This document shows, in pieces, positions 28,815 through 37,340 of a DNA stretch of 64,000 nt (position 1 is the stretch's first letter; every line of letters begins with the position of its first letter). The translations under genes and the position numbers were made by a program. The notes below the pieces were generated by a model. The model had not been told where the DNA came from. It saw only the letters and a program-made list of their open reading frames with translations, and did no database searches. This DNA is from Pseudomonas viridiflava (GTDB lineage Bacteria; Pseudomonadota; Gammaproteobacteria; Pseudomonadales; Pseudomonadaceae): positions 1-64,000 of the forward strand of contig NZ_UTKY01000038.1 of NCBI RefSeq assembly GCF_900583165.1, read 5' to 3'.

Positions 28815-28847
28815 AAAAAAAAGGCCAGGCAGTTTGCCTGGCCTTTT
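28815..28847 (-). terminator. Rho-independent terminator of fliD
   Basis: AAAAGGCCAGGC and its complement flank a short loop, and a run of eight T follows on the minus strand. It lies about 15 bases past the fliD stop, so fliST depends on read-through or a separate promoter in the 142-base fliD-fliS gap. Confidence 0.88.
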
Positions 28848-28861
28848 GCGTTACGCGGGGA

Positions 28862-30265
28862 TCAATTATCGTCTTTAGCGTTGTTCAGCGCATTGAGCGT
28901 GGTCATAACGCTGGTGCTTTGCTGGCGCAGTTGGGCGACCAGGGTGTCCATGGCGTTGTACTTAGCGGAGAGGCTGTTGGTGAGCAGGGTCATGCGCTCG
29001 TCCAGGGCGGATTGCTGCTTGGCGATGTCCTTGAGGGTGTCGGACAACGAAGTCGAACGCGTCGCCAGAATGCCCGTGGAGGCCCTGGCGTAATCCGTGG
29101 TGGCGTTTTTCATGCGCGCCAGCAGGCCTTTGTCGCCAGTGAACATGCTATTGATGTCAGCGGAATTGGTCTTGACCGCCGCATCCCACTTCTTGTCATC
29201 CAGCGTCAACAGGCCTGTGGTCGAGCTGGTAGAAACGCCAAATTGCGCGAGCGATTTGAGCGTACCGGTGCCCGACAGTGCGTTGAACTCGTTGCGAATG
29301 GCACTTTGCAGAGCGCGCATGGTGGAGTCGCCGGTCAGCGCCGCAGCCGTCGTAGAGCCATCTGCCTGAGTCGTGATCTTGGTCTCGGCATTCATTGCCG
29401 TGATCAACGCATTGTAGGTATCAAGAAAGCCCTTCACACCAGACTTGAGTGCCGTGTTGTTGGTACTTACCGTGATCAACGTAGCGTTTCGAACCGGGTT
29501 TTCAGTGGTATCGCCCGCCGTCTTGAGCGCCGAAACGGACACCAGCTTGATATCCACCCCGCTCAGAGCACCCTCGATGGTATTGCTCTTGGAGACCGCA
29601 GGAATACCGTCGATGCTGTATTTCGCATCCTGCGGTTCATCCACCACCGTCGAGCCGACATCAAGCCCCGAGGTGCCCGACAGCTTGAGATCTGAACCCA
29701 CACCCATCTTGGTGGAGGTCAGGATCAACCGCGAACCAGTGGAGTCGGTCAGGATGTTGGCACTCAGGCCCGAGGTGGAGAACTGTGTATTGATCGAATC
29801 GCGAACCTGCTGCAGCGTTGCGCCAACAGGAATGCTCACATCGTAGTTCTTGCCGGACTGGGTGATGGTCAGCGTGGTTGGCTTATCGGTAGCGTTGATC
29901 ACCGACGACGTACCACCGGCGAAGGTTTTGCTCGACAACTTCGACGCCTGGGCCAACTGGTCGACAATCAGACGGAAACTGCCGCTGGAGGCGGTGTTGC
30001 TTGCCGTCATCGTGGCGACTTTTTCATCCGAGGATGACCCCGTCAACCCGGTGAAGCTTGAACTGGCGGTCATCGTGTCCAGCGCACCACGAAAAGCATC
30101 CAGCGCCGCCTGAATCTTGCCGATAGAAGACAGCGAGGTGGTCGCCTTCTGGGACGCGGTATTGATCTGGGTCTGCTTGGGTACCTTTTCGGCGTCAACC
30201 AAGGAAGTCACGATCTTTTGTGTATCGATGCTCGATCCGACACCACTTACCGTTGTACCTGCCAT
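28862..30265 (-). CDS. fliD: Flagellar filament cap protein FliD
   Basis: A 467-residue protein forming the filament tip on which flagellin polymerises. The N-terminal D0 region (VSGVGSSIDTQKIVTSLVDAE) and the C-terminal heptad-rich region (RSTSLSDTLKDIAKQQSALDERM to the end) are conserved. The middle is Ser/Thr-rich and variable. It follows flaG with an 82-base gap that holds a weak sigma-54 match. Confidence 0.95.
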   Translation of the reverse strand: MAGTTVSGVGSSIDTQKIVTSLVDAEKVPKQTQINTASQKATTSLSSIGKIQAALDAFRGALDTMTASSSFTGLTGSSSDEKVATMTASNTASSGSFRLIVDQLAQASKLSSKTFAGGTSSVINATDKPTTLTITQSGKNYDVSIPVGATLQQVRDSINTQFSTSGLSANILTDSTGSRLILTSTKMGVGSDLKLSGTSGLDVGSTVVDEPQDAKYSIDGIPAVSKSNTIEGALSGVDIKLVSVSALKTAGDTTENPVRNATLITVSTNNTALKSGVKGFLDTYNALITAMNAETKITTQADGSTTAAALTGDSTMRALQSAIRNEFNALSGTGTLKSLAQFGVSTSSTTGLLTLDDKKWDAAVKTNSADINSMFTGDKGLLARMKNATTDYARASTGILATRSTSLSDTLKDIAKQQSALDERMTLLTNSLSAKYNAMDTLVAQLRQQSTSVMTTLNALNNAKDDN

Positions 30266-30329
30266 CTTCGTATCTCCTGTTCGGTGGCTGCCGTTATCTT
30301 GACTTGGTTATGCCTTAAGCCATGACAGC

Positions 30330-30345
30330 AACAAGTTTCATGCCA
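30330..30345 (-). promoter_or_regulatory. Possible sigma-54 promoter of fliD
   Basis: The minus strand reads TGGCATGAAACTTGTT. The -24 half is good but the -12 half has TTGT in place of TTGC. It ends two bases before the flaG stop and lies 65 bases before fliD. fliD is FleQ/RpoN-dependent in P. aeruginosa, which is the main support. Confidence 0.4.
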
Positions 30346-30347
30346 GC

Positions 30348-30698
30348 TCAGGCTTTGTCGTCAAACAACAAATGGCTCGCGCTGGAAAGGTTCTGCGCCA
30401 GTTTCAGTGCCGTTTCCGACGGAATCTGGCGAATCACTTCACCACTGTCGGTGGCGATGACCTTGACCACCACGCGGTGGGTGGAGTCATCAATAGAGAA
30501 GTCCAGGCTACGCTGGGCTGCTTGTACGAATTCGCGAATATCGGTGACTGCTTTTTCCAGATCGGCACGCTCGGGCTGCTGGCCTGTCGCGGCGATTTCC
30601 TGGACTTTTGGAACGTTCTTGTCAGTCACTACCTGTGCAGGCGCGCTTTGAGGTGCAACCGGCGGATAAGACTGGTTCAGCTTTACACTCATGTCCAT
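30348..30698 (-). CDS. flaG: Flagellar protein FlaG
   Basis: A 116-residue FlaG-family protein of unclear detailed role that affects filament length in Pseudomonas. The conserved C-terminal core is LDFSIDDSTHRVVVKVIATDSGEVIRQIPSE. The ATG at 30698 has GGAG seven bases upstream; a TTG two codons earlier and an ATG two codons later are weaker. It lies between fliC and fliD. Confidence 0.92.
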   Translation of the reverse strand: MDMSVKLNQSYPPVAPQSAPAQVVTDKNVPKVQEIAATGQQPERADLEKAVTDIREFVQAAQRSLDFSIDDSTHRVVVKVIATDSGEVIRQIPSETALKLAQNLSSASHLLFDDKA

Positions 30699-30718
30699 GT
30701 CCAATCTCCTCTAAACCG

Positions 30719-30754
30719 AAAAAACGGAAGGGCACGTAGACGCGCCCTTCCGTT
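30719..30754 (-). terminator. Rho-independent terminator of fliC
   Basis: AACGGAAGGGC and its complement enclose a ten-base loop, followed by a run of T on the minus strand. It lies 18 bases past the fliC stop and directly before flaG, so flaG is probably expressed by partial read-through. Confidence 0.9.
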
Positions 30755-30772
30755 AGTTACCGAGCGCTGGGA

Positions 30773-32191
30773 TTACTGAAGCAGTTTCAGTACAGCGGAT
30801 GGCAGCTGGTTAGCCTGCGACAGGATCGCGGTGGAAGCCGATTGCAGGGTTTGTTGCTTGGTCAGCTCGGCGGTTTCGGAAGCGAAGTCGACGTCCTGAA
30901 CGGTGGAACGTGCAGCGGTGGAGTTCTTCTGAATGTTCTGCAGGTTGTCTGCAGTGGTAGTCAGACGGTTCTGGGTAGCACCCAGGCCCGAACGAACGCC
31001 GTCGATGGTGCCGATGGCCTTGTCGATTACGGCCAATGCGTTTTGAGCGTTGGTAGCGTTCGTTACGTCGGTTTCGGAGATGGTGGTTTTTTCCGAAACC
31101 AGAGATGTACCAAACACAGCAGCTACGTCACCGCTCAGCGAGTAACCTTTAGCGGAGTCAAGGGAAACCTGCCCGTTGATGACCAATTTATCTTCAAGCG
31201 GGGTATCAGTCTTGACGTACTCGCCAGCACCATTTTTTACGTCAACACCGATTGCCGCGAAAGCGCCACCAACGGCGCTGAATTCGAGGTTTTCACCCGA
31301 ATCGGACTTCACTTCCAACGTGCCATTTTTTTCGTCGTAGTTAACGCTGATGCCGAGCTTAGCAGCGTTAGACTTCAACTGGTCTGCAAGGCCAGCAGTG
31401 TCAGTTACACCAATAAATTTAACTGCATCGCCACCGCCTACCGAAAGACTGAAACTCGCAGGACCATCAGTAGTAGTGTCGCCAACGCTAAACTTAACTT
31501 CAGTGCTTGCGGTAGCGGTCAGACCACCAATCGCACCGTTCATCGCACTGGCAATATCCTTAGCAGAGGCTTTTGCCTTGTACTCAATTTCGTTGCTTTG
31601 ACCATTACCAGTGACGGTGATTTTGCCAGCAGCCAGACCATCTGCAGCTGGCGTGATCGCTTTACTCTTAATCTGCTGGGAACCAATGTTGCTGGCTGCA
31701 ACGTTTTCCAGGCTCAGGTTGATGGTTTCGTTGGCGTTGGCGCCTACCTGAATGGCCTTGGTACCGTACGAACCGTCCAGCAACTTCTGACCACCGAAAG
31801 TAGTGGTTTGCGAGATACGGGTCAGTTCCGAAGTCAGAGCCTGGTATTCGTCGTTGTTCGACTTACGGTCGTCAGCGCTCAGGGAGCCAGTAGCGGACGA
31901 CAGAGCCAGGGTACGCATTTTTTGCAGGATGTCGGTCGAAGCCTGCATCGCGCCTTCAGCGGTCTGAGCGATGGAGATACCGTCGTTCACGTTTTTTACT
32001 GCTTGGCCCAGGCCGTTGATTTGGCTGGTCAGGCGGTTAGCGATCTGCAGGCCGGCAGCGTCGTCTTTAGCGCTGTTGATACGCAGGCCGGAAGACAGGC
32101 GCTGCATGGAAGTGGCCAGGGCGCCGCCAGCTTTGTTCAGGTTGCCCTGAGTAGTGATCGAAGCAATGTTGGTGTTTACTGTTAAAGCCAT
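30773..32191 (-). CDS. fliC: Flagellin FliC
   Basis: A 472-residue filament subunit. The N-terminal D0/D1 region (residues 1-170; LTVNTNIASITTQGNLNKAGG, RINSAKDDAAGLQIANRLTSQ) and the C-terminal D1/D0 region (TAELTKQQTLQSASTAILSQANQLPSAVLKLLQ) are strongly conserved. The middle, about 180-380, is variable and Ser/Thr/Lys/Gly-rich. A sigma-28 promoter is upstream and a strong terminator downstream. Confidence 0.97.
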   Translation of the reverse strand: MALTVNTNIASITTQGNLNKAGGALATSMQRLSSGLRINSAKDDAAGLQIANRLTSQINGLGQAVKNVNDGISIAQTAEGAMQASTDILQKMRTLALSSATGSLSADDRKSNNDEYQALTSELTRISQTTTFGGQKLLDGSYGTKAIQVGANANETINLSLENVAASNIGSQQIKSKAITPAADGLAAGKITVTGNGQSNEIEYKAKASAKDIASAMNGAIGGLTATASTEVKFSVGDTTTDGPASFSLSVGGGDAVKFIGVTDTAGLADQLKSNAAKLGISVNYDEKNGTLEVKSDSGENLEFSAVGGAFAAIGVDVKNGAGEYVKTDTPLEDKLVINGQVSLDSAKGYSLSGDVAAVFGTSLVSEKTTISETDVTNATNAQNALAVIDKAIGTIDGVRSGLGATQNRLTTTADNLQNIQKNSTAARSTVQDVDFASETAELTKQQTLQSASTAILSQANQLPSAVLKLLQ

Positions 32192-32270
32192 GACGAAATC
32201 CTCGTTGGATGGATACTGCGGCTTCCGGCCCTGGCAACCGCCGGGTGTGGCCTGAGAACCTACGTAATAG

Positions 32271-32297
32271 TTATCGTCGTGGTGGGCAGTTGCTTGA
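32271..32297 (-). promoter_or_regulatory. Sigma-28 (FliA) promoter of fliC
   Basis: The minus strand has TCAA, 15 bases, then GACGATAA, close to the flagellar sigma consensus TAAA-N15-GCCGATAA. The -10 end is about 80 bases before the fliC ATG. Poly-T tracts lie just upstream on the plus strand at 32301-32318. Confidence 0.8.
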
Positions 32298-32398
32298 GTC
32301 TTTTTTTTGCTTTTTTTACTGGCGCCGGGCCATCCCTTTTAATTCAAGGGTTTAGCAAGGCCGCAAACCCCGGTTTCATTGGCTTTCTGGCGCCAAAT

Positions 32399-32434
32399 AA
32401 AAAACGCCGATGATCTCTCGATCATCGGCGTTTT
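32399..32434 (-). terminator. Rho-independent terminator of the ketoacyl synthase III gene
   Basis: AAAACGCCGATGAT pairs with its complement across a six-base loop, followed by a T run on the minus strand. It lies 22 bases past the stop and isolates fliC from this gene. The near-symmetric A/T flanks could also work on the other strand. Confidence 0.85.
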
Positions 32435-32455
32435 GTTGTGCCGGCTATTAAAGCC

Positions 32456-33385
32456 TCACGGGCGGTAGAGAATCGCCGAGCCCCATGACAGGCCCACACC
32501 AAAACCACTGATTGCCACGCGCTTCCAGGTGGCGTCCATCACGTGCTTTTCCAGCAGCAACGGAATGCTCGATGACACGGTGTTGCCGGTCTCGACCATG
32601 TCCTTGATGAACTTGTCCACCGGCGCATCTTCAAAGCGGCGGGCCACGGCGTCGACAATCGCCGCACTGCCCTGATGGATGCAGAACGCATCGATCTCGT
32701 CAGCCTTGAGGTCAGACTCGTTGAGCAGCTCATGCAAATGCGCCGGTACTTTAAGCAGCGCAAAGTTGAACACCTGGCGACCGTTCATAAAGAACACGCC
32801 GTCGCTGACCTTCAGGTGCGGCGCGCCGGAACCGTCGGTGCCGAATTTGGACTTGCCCAGCAGCCAAGGCGCGTCTTCACCCATCCAGGTGGCGGTGGCA
32901 GCGTCGCCGAACAGCATGGTGGTGTTGCGGTCTTCCGGGTCGACGATCTTCGAATACGGGTCGGCGGTGATCAGCAGGCCGTTTTTCAGGCCGGCGGCTT
33001 CCATGAAGCCCTTCATCGCGTAGATGCCGTAGACGTAGCCGGAGCAGCCCAGGGAGATGTCGAACGCGGCGACGTGGGTCGGCAGGCCCAGCTTGTCCTG
33101 CACAATGGCTGCGGTGTGGGGCAAACCTTCTTCGTCACCGTTCTGGGTAACGACGATCAGCGCGTCGATAGACTCGCGCGAAAGCGTAGGGTTGTTGGCA
33201 AACAAAGCGTTGACCGCCTCGACACACAGATCGGAGGTTTCCTGCGCGGCTTCCTTGCGCGGCAGGAACGCCGAACCGATCTTGCCAATGATGAACTCTT
33301 CATCCTTGGCGAATTTGGCACCCTGGGCGTAGTTATCGATCCCGTCGGCCGGCACGTAACTGGCGATGCTTTTTATGCCAATCAT
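32456..33385 (-). CDS. Beta-ketoacyl-ACP synthase III (FabH-like), flagellin-locus type
   Basis: A 309-residue thiolase-fold enzyme that condenses an acyl-CoA with malonyl-ACP. The catalytic triad is intact: Cys 114 (SLGCSGYVYG), His 237 (CIHQGSA) and Asn 268 (TGNTVSSS). In P. syringae a similar gene (orf3) belongs to the flagellin glycosylation island, where it is linked to the acyl-modified viosamine sugar. Here no glycosyltransferase accompanies it between flgL and fliC. It is a single gene with its own terminator. The fatty-acid role is family knowledge; the flagellin link is inference from position. Confidence 0.88.
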   Translation of the reverse strand: MIGIKSIASYVPADGIDNYAQGAKFAKDEEFIIGKIGSAFLPRKEAAQETSDLCVEAVNALFANNPTLSRESIDALIVVTQNGDEEGLPHTAAIVQDKLGLPTHVAAFDISLGCSGYVYGIYAMKGFMEAAGLKNGLLITADPYSKIVDPEDRNTTMLFGDAATATWMGEDAPWLLGKSKFGTDGSGAPHLKVSDGVFFMNGRQVFNFALLKVPAHLHELLNESDLKADEIDAFCIHQGSAAIVDAVARRFEDAPVDKFIKDMVETGNTVSSSIPLLLEKHVMDATWKRVAISGFGVGLSWGSAILYRP

Positions 33386-33616
33386 TGTGGCTTCCCAATA
33401 CTAAATAGCTGGAGATCACCCCGCGAACCGGTTCGCCGAGTGCTGACAATATATGGGGATAACCCCGCAAAAACTTCGCTGAAAGCCGCCCTGTAAAGGC
33501 CCTGCGACGACTTATCCTTTTCACACGATACAGTGAAGATGCGCTTTATGACTCACAGGTCACCTAATTGTGTGTGGTTTATGCAAAACCTTCAAACAAT
33601 TAACACCCAGAAACGA

Positions 33617-33650
33617 CAACGGCCCAGCCTGTTTCCAGGCTGGGCCGTTG
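33617..33650 (-). terminator. Terminator hairpin after flgL
   Basis: A perfect 15-bp stem (CAACGGCCCAGCCTG with its complement) and a four-base loop are followed on the minus strand by TCGTTTC, a poor T tract. It lies 15 bases past the flgL stop and ends the flgF-L run. Confidence 0.75.
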
Positions 33651-33664
33651 GAGGTGACGCCAGA

Positions 33665-35275
33665 TTACATCTTGTTGAACAGGCTCAACTGGGAGACTTT
33701 CACAAAGGCCAGCTGGGACGCTTCAAGCATGGTTTGCTGCATGGTCAGGTTGATAGCAGCTTCACCCATGTCGATATTGGCCAGGGTACTCATGGTGGTT
33801 TTGTTCGCCAGGGTGACGCTGTCGTTTTCGCTGGACTGCACAGTGAGGGCGTTCTGACGCGCACCAATGGAGCCACGCACGTTGTCTACCTGGTTATATG
33901 AACTGGTCAAGTTACTGACAGCGGCGTTCAGGGCGTCCTGAAGTTTGACTCGCCCCCCCGGAATACCATCGGCCGGTTGTTCCAGTGCCATGCGTAACTG
34001 GCCCAAGGTGTCGAGGGCGCTCTGGGTTTTCTGGGTGCTGGCACCGACGGCAAACTGGTCGCCAGTGTTGGGCGTACCGCCCAGGGCAAACGTCACGCCC
34101 GCTGCGGTGATGGTCGGCTTTAGCGGGTCGGTTGCGTCAATCACGCCCGAGTCGATAGCCTTGCTGTTGGCAGTATAGGGCTGCGTAAACACTTCATAGG
34201 CCGACGCATCGGTGTCGCTGAACTTGATCACCACGCCACTGTTGACGGGGAAGGTGCTCGCGTATTTGCCAGGGTTGCTGACGGTGCCACCGGTCAACTG
34301 CGCCGCCGAGGTGTTGCTCGGGGTACGGGAAACATTGAACGTGTCCGGTTTGGCAGACAGCGTGAACTCACGCCCAGCGACCAATGCATCGGCATCCGGG
34401 CCGGTGGCCGTGTCAGTGAGATCGACAGTGATATCGAACTTGACCCCACGCAGATTAACGCTGGCACTGCCCTCCTTGGTGGAGTCGAACGTGCCGTTGC
34501 CCGAGAGCTGCGACGTAATATCAGTACCATCCTTGTCCGTGACAACGTACTGGGTGCTGCTGGTAAAGGTCAGCTTGTACGGTTGGCCGTCGGCGTAGGC
34601 TTTGTTGTATTCGCCATTGGAGGTGACCAGGCCGGACGAGATGGCAACTTTATGGTCATCCACCGCAGACGGTGCAGGGCCAGGCGTGGTGTAGGTAGAT
34701 TCAGTACGGCTGGTGTTGCTCGCGCCCTCCAGAATCGTCTTGCCAGTATCGGTGGTACGCACCGTCAAGGTCTCGGACACTTGCAGGCTCAACTCATTTT
34801 CGTCGCCCTGATAGCTGTAGGTGCCGTCGTTGTTGCGCGAGTACGGCGGCGTATCGGTCTTAGAGCCGGAGAACAGGTAGTTGCCCGAGGCATCCTTGCT
34901 GTTGAGCAAGCCCATCAGTTGCTCTTCCAGAGCGCCGACTTCAACCGAGATGGATTTACGGTCGGCATCGCTGGTTACGCCACCGGCCCGCAGCGCCAAT
35001 TGGCTGCCAGCCTGAATCGTCGCGTTGATGGCTTGCAGCACGCTTTCTTCGTTGGTCAACGAGCTCTGCAGGCTGGTGATATTACCGCTGTACTGCGACA
35101 GCATATCTTTCTGCTGTTGCAACATCAGCAAACGCTGTGCAGCCACAGGATCATCCGCGGCGGTCTGTACACGCACGCCGGATGTCGCCTGTTCCTGAGC
35201 CTTGACCACACCGCCATAGTTGTTGGTGAACTTAGTGGCACTGGTGTCGTAAAACTGCTGAGTAGAAATGCGCAT
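33665..35275 (-). CDS. flgL: Hook-filament junction protein FlgL
   Basis: A 536-residue flagellin-like junction protein, about 100 residues longer than the 439-residue P. aeruginosa form. The N-terminal D0/D1 (MRISTQQFYDTSATKFTNNY) and C-terminal (MSTLANIDMGEAAINLTMQQTMLEASQLAFVKVSQLSLFNKM) regions are conserved. The extra length is Ser/Thr/Asp-rich middle sequence at about 180-430. It follows flgK by 12 bases. Confidence 0.95.
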   Translation of the reverse strand: MRISTQQFYDTSATKFTNNYGGVVKAQEQATSGVRVQTAADDPVAAQRLLMLQQQKDMLSQYSGNITSLQSSLTNEESVLQAINATIQAGSQLALRAGGVTSDADRKSISVEVGALEEQLMGLLNSKDASGNYLFSGSKTDTPPYSRNNDGTYSYQGDENELSLQVSETLTVRTTDTGKTILEGASNTSRTESTYTTPGPAPSAVDDHKVAISSGLVTSNGEYNKAYADGQPYKLTFTSSTQYVVTDKDGTDITSQLSGNGTFDSTKEGSASVNLRGVKFDITVDLTDTATGPDADALVAGREFTLSAKPDTFNVSRTPSNTSAAQLTGGTVSNPGKYASTFPVNSGVVIKFSDTDASAYEVFTQPYTANSKAIDSGVIDATDPLKPTITAAGVTFALGGTPNTGDQFAVGASTQKTQSALDTLGQLRMALEQPADGIPGGRVKLQDALNAAVSNLTSSYNQVDNVRGSIGARQNALTVQSSENDSVTLANKTTMSTLANIDMGEAAINLTMQQTMLEASQLAFVKVSQLSLFNKM

Positions 35276-35287
35276 CGTCCGACTCCC

Positions 35288-37330
35288 TTAAAGACTATTG
35301 ATCAGCGTACTGAAGGTTTCTTGCGCAGCCTTGATGATCTGCGACGACGCGGTGTAGTACTGCTGAAACTTGATCATGTCGCCCGCCTCTTCGTCCAGGT
35401 TGACCTGGGACACGGAGTTGCGCGCATTCTTGTTGGCCGTCAACAGCGCATTGGTGGCCGTGGTATCGGTGGTGGCCGCAGCCGCCTTGGCGCCAACGGT
35501 GGACACCAACTTACTGTTGGCCCCTACCAGGCTCGCGCCACCCGAGCCATCCGACGCCACACCGACGGTCGCCTTGGTCTGCAGATTCAGCAGTTGCTGG
35601 GCGTTGCGGTTGTCGGAGATACCCGTGGCATTGAACGCAAACGTGGTGCTGTCGCCATCGGTCGGCGAACCGCCCACCGTGGTGTCAAAACTGAAGCTCT
35701 TGGCGGGGTTGAGCAACTCACCGTCTGCACCGCGCATTGGCACGTCGATGGTAATTTTGTTGGCCTGCCCCGGCACGATGGTGCCGGTGCCAATCGGGTC
35801 ACCCTTGGCGTTGCTCAGGGTATAGCTCTGGGTGCCATCAGCCGCTGGCTTGCCAAACACCATCTTCACCGGCATCGAGTATTCAATCCCGGTGCGCAGC
35901 TGCGCGGTGTCGGCGCCGCCCGCGATATCCAGGGGCACGGTCAGGGTTGGCGGCGTGAACGTGCCGGTACCTTGGTTGGTCTTGCTCGCCTCGCCGGACA
36001 ATGGGCCGCCCAATGCGATTTTGCTCGGGTCAGTGAGCACCGTACCGATATCCTTGGCGCCGCTGGCGGTCGGGCTAACTTTGAAGCTGTCACCGGACTG
36101 CATCGTGCCGCCCTTGAGCGTCAGGGCAAAGCCATCGATCACCGGGGCCGGCTGGGTCGGGTCCAACGTGAAGTTGCCCATGGCCTTGCCATCGGAACGC
36201 ACCACGGAGTATTTGTCGGCAGCAGTAAAGGTGACCTTGTAGTCGAAGCTGGTCAGTTGGCTGGTGTCTTTGATCGTCACATTTAGGCTGCCATCGCCCT
36301 GATTGCCTTGTGCGGCCTGGCTGCGCAGGGCAACGGACGCCGCATTGTTGATGTCCTTGAACATCGACGCACCGAACTCACCATTGAGGTCGATGCCCTG
36401 GCCCAATTGGCTGTTGATGGTGTCAGCGGTAACGATGGCGATACGACCCAGGTCGTTGATCGCCGGGTTCAACACGTCGCTGCGATAACGCAACAAACCA
36501 CCGATGCTGCCGCCACTGACCACGTTGCCCAAATCGACCTTGGTGTTGCCGGGCATGTTCAGCTGGATGGTGTATTGGGTCGGGTCGCTGCCGCTTGGCA
36601 CGGCGGAAATCGGGTTGGACTGGTCACCCAGCACCAGCGACTGGCCTGTGCCGGTGCTGACACTGAACACACCGTTCTTCTCGGTGGCGGTCACGCCGAT
36701 CAGCTCATTGAGCGAGCGCACGGCCTCGGCACGCGCATCCAGCAGGTTGGCCGGGGTTGTGTTCGACGAGCCCTGCACCTGGTTGATCTGCTTGTTCAGC
36801 GACGCGATCGAAGCGGTGATCTGGTTGACCTGATCACTCATGGAGCTCAATTGGCCGTTGATGGTTTCTTTCTGCGCATTCAACTGCGTGGAAATCGCGT
36901 TGAAACGGTTGGTCAGGGTCTGGGCATTGGTCAGCAGGATCTGGCGGGCAGACGAATCGCTCGGGTTGGACGAGGCGCTTTGCACCGCAGCAAAGAACGA
37001 GCTGAGTACCGCCGACATGCCCGTGGTCTTGTCCGACAGAGTCTTGTCGACCGCACTCACCTGGTCCAGATACGCCGCCGCATCCGCATTCAGCGAGGTG
37101 CTGTTCTGGTACGCCGTGTCCAGGTACTCGTTGTACACCCGGCGCACGTCGGCCAGGGTGGTACCGCTGCCAATAAACACGCCGCCGTACTGGTTGACGG
37201 CGTTCGCATTCTGGGTGGTCTGCTGGCGGGAATAGCCCGCGGTATTGGCGTTGGCAATGTTATTACTCAAGACCGACAACGAGCCTTGAGCGGCATTGAG
37301 CCCTGACATCCCGATACTGAGCAAACTCAT
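35288..37330 (-). CDS. flgK: Hook-filament junction protein FlgK (HAP1)
   Basis: A 680-residue junction protein. The N-terminus (LLSIGMSGLNAAQGSLSVLSNNIANANTAGYSRQ) carries the rod/hook family motif, and the C-terminus (VNLDEEAGDMIKFQQYYTASSQIIKAAQETFSTLINSL) packs with it. The middle is variable and Thr/Gly/Asp-rich. It lies between flgJ and flgL. Confidence 0.97.
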   Translation of the reverse strand: MSLLSIGMSGLNAAQGSLSVLSNNIANANTAGYSRQQTTQNANAVNQYGGVFIGSGTTLADVRRVYNEYLDTAYQNSTSLNADAAAYLDQVSAVDKTLSDKTTGMSAVLSSFFAAVQSASSNPSDSSARQILLTNAQTLTNRFNAISTQLNAQKETINGQLSSMSDQVNQITASIASLNKQINQVQGSSNTTPANLLDARAEAVRSLNELIGVTATEKNGVFSVSTGTGQSLVLGDQSNPISAVPSGSDPTQYTIQLNMPGNTKVDLGNVVSGGSIGGLLRYRSDVLNPAINDLGRIAIVTADTINSQLGQGIDLNGEFGASMFKDINNAASVALRSQAAQGNQGDGSLNVTIKDTSQLTSFDYKVTFTAADKYSVVRSDGKAMGNFTLDPTQPAPVIDGFALTLKGGTMQSGDSFKVSPTASGAKDIGTVLTDPSKIALGGPLSGEASKTNQGTGTFTPPTLTVPLDIAGGADTAQLRTGIEYSMPVKMVFGKPAADGTQSYTLSNAKGDPIGTGTIVPGQANKITIDVPMRGADGELLNPAKSFSFDTTVGGSPTDGDSTTFAFNATGISDNRNAQQLLNLQTKATVGVASDGSGGASLVGANSKLVSTVGAKAAAATTDTTATNALLTANKNARNSVSQVNLDEEAGDMIKFQQYYTASSQIIKAAQETFSTLINSL

Positions 37331-37340
37331 GGTTCAGACC

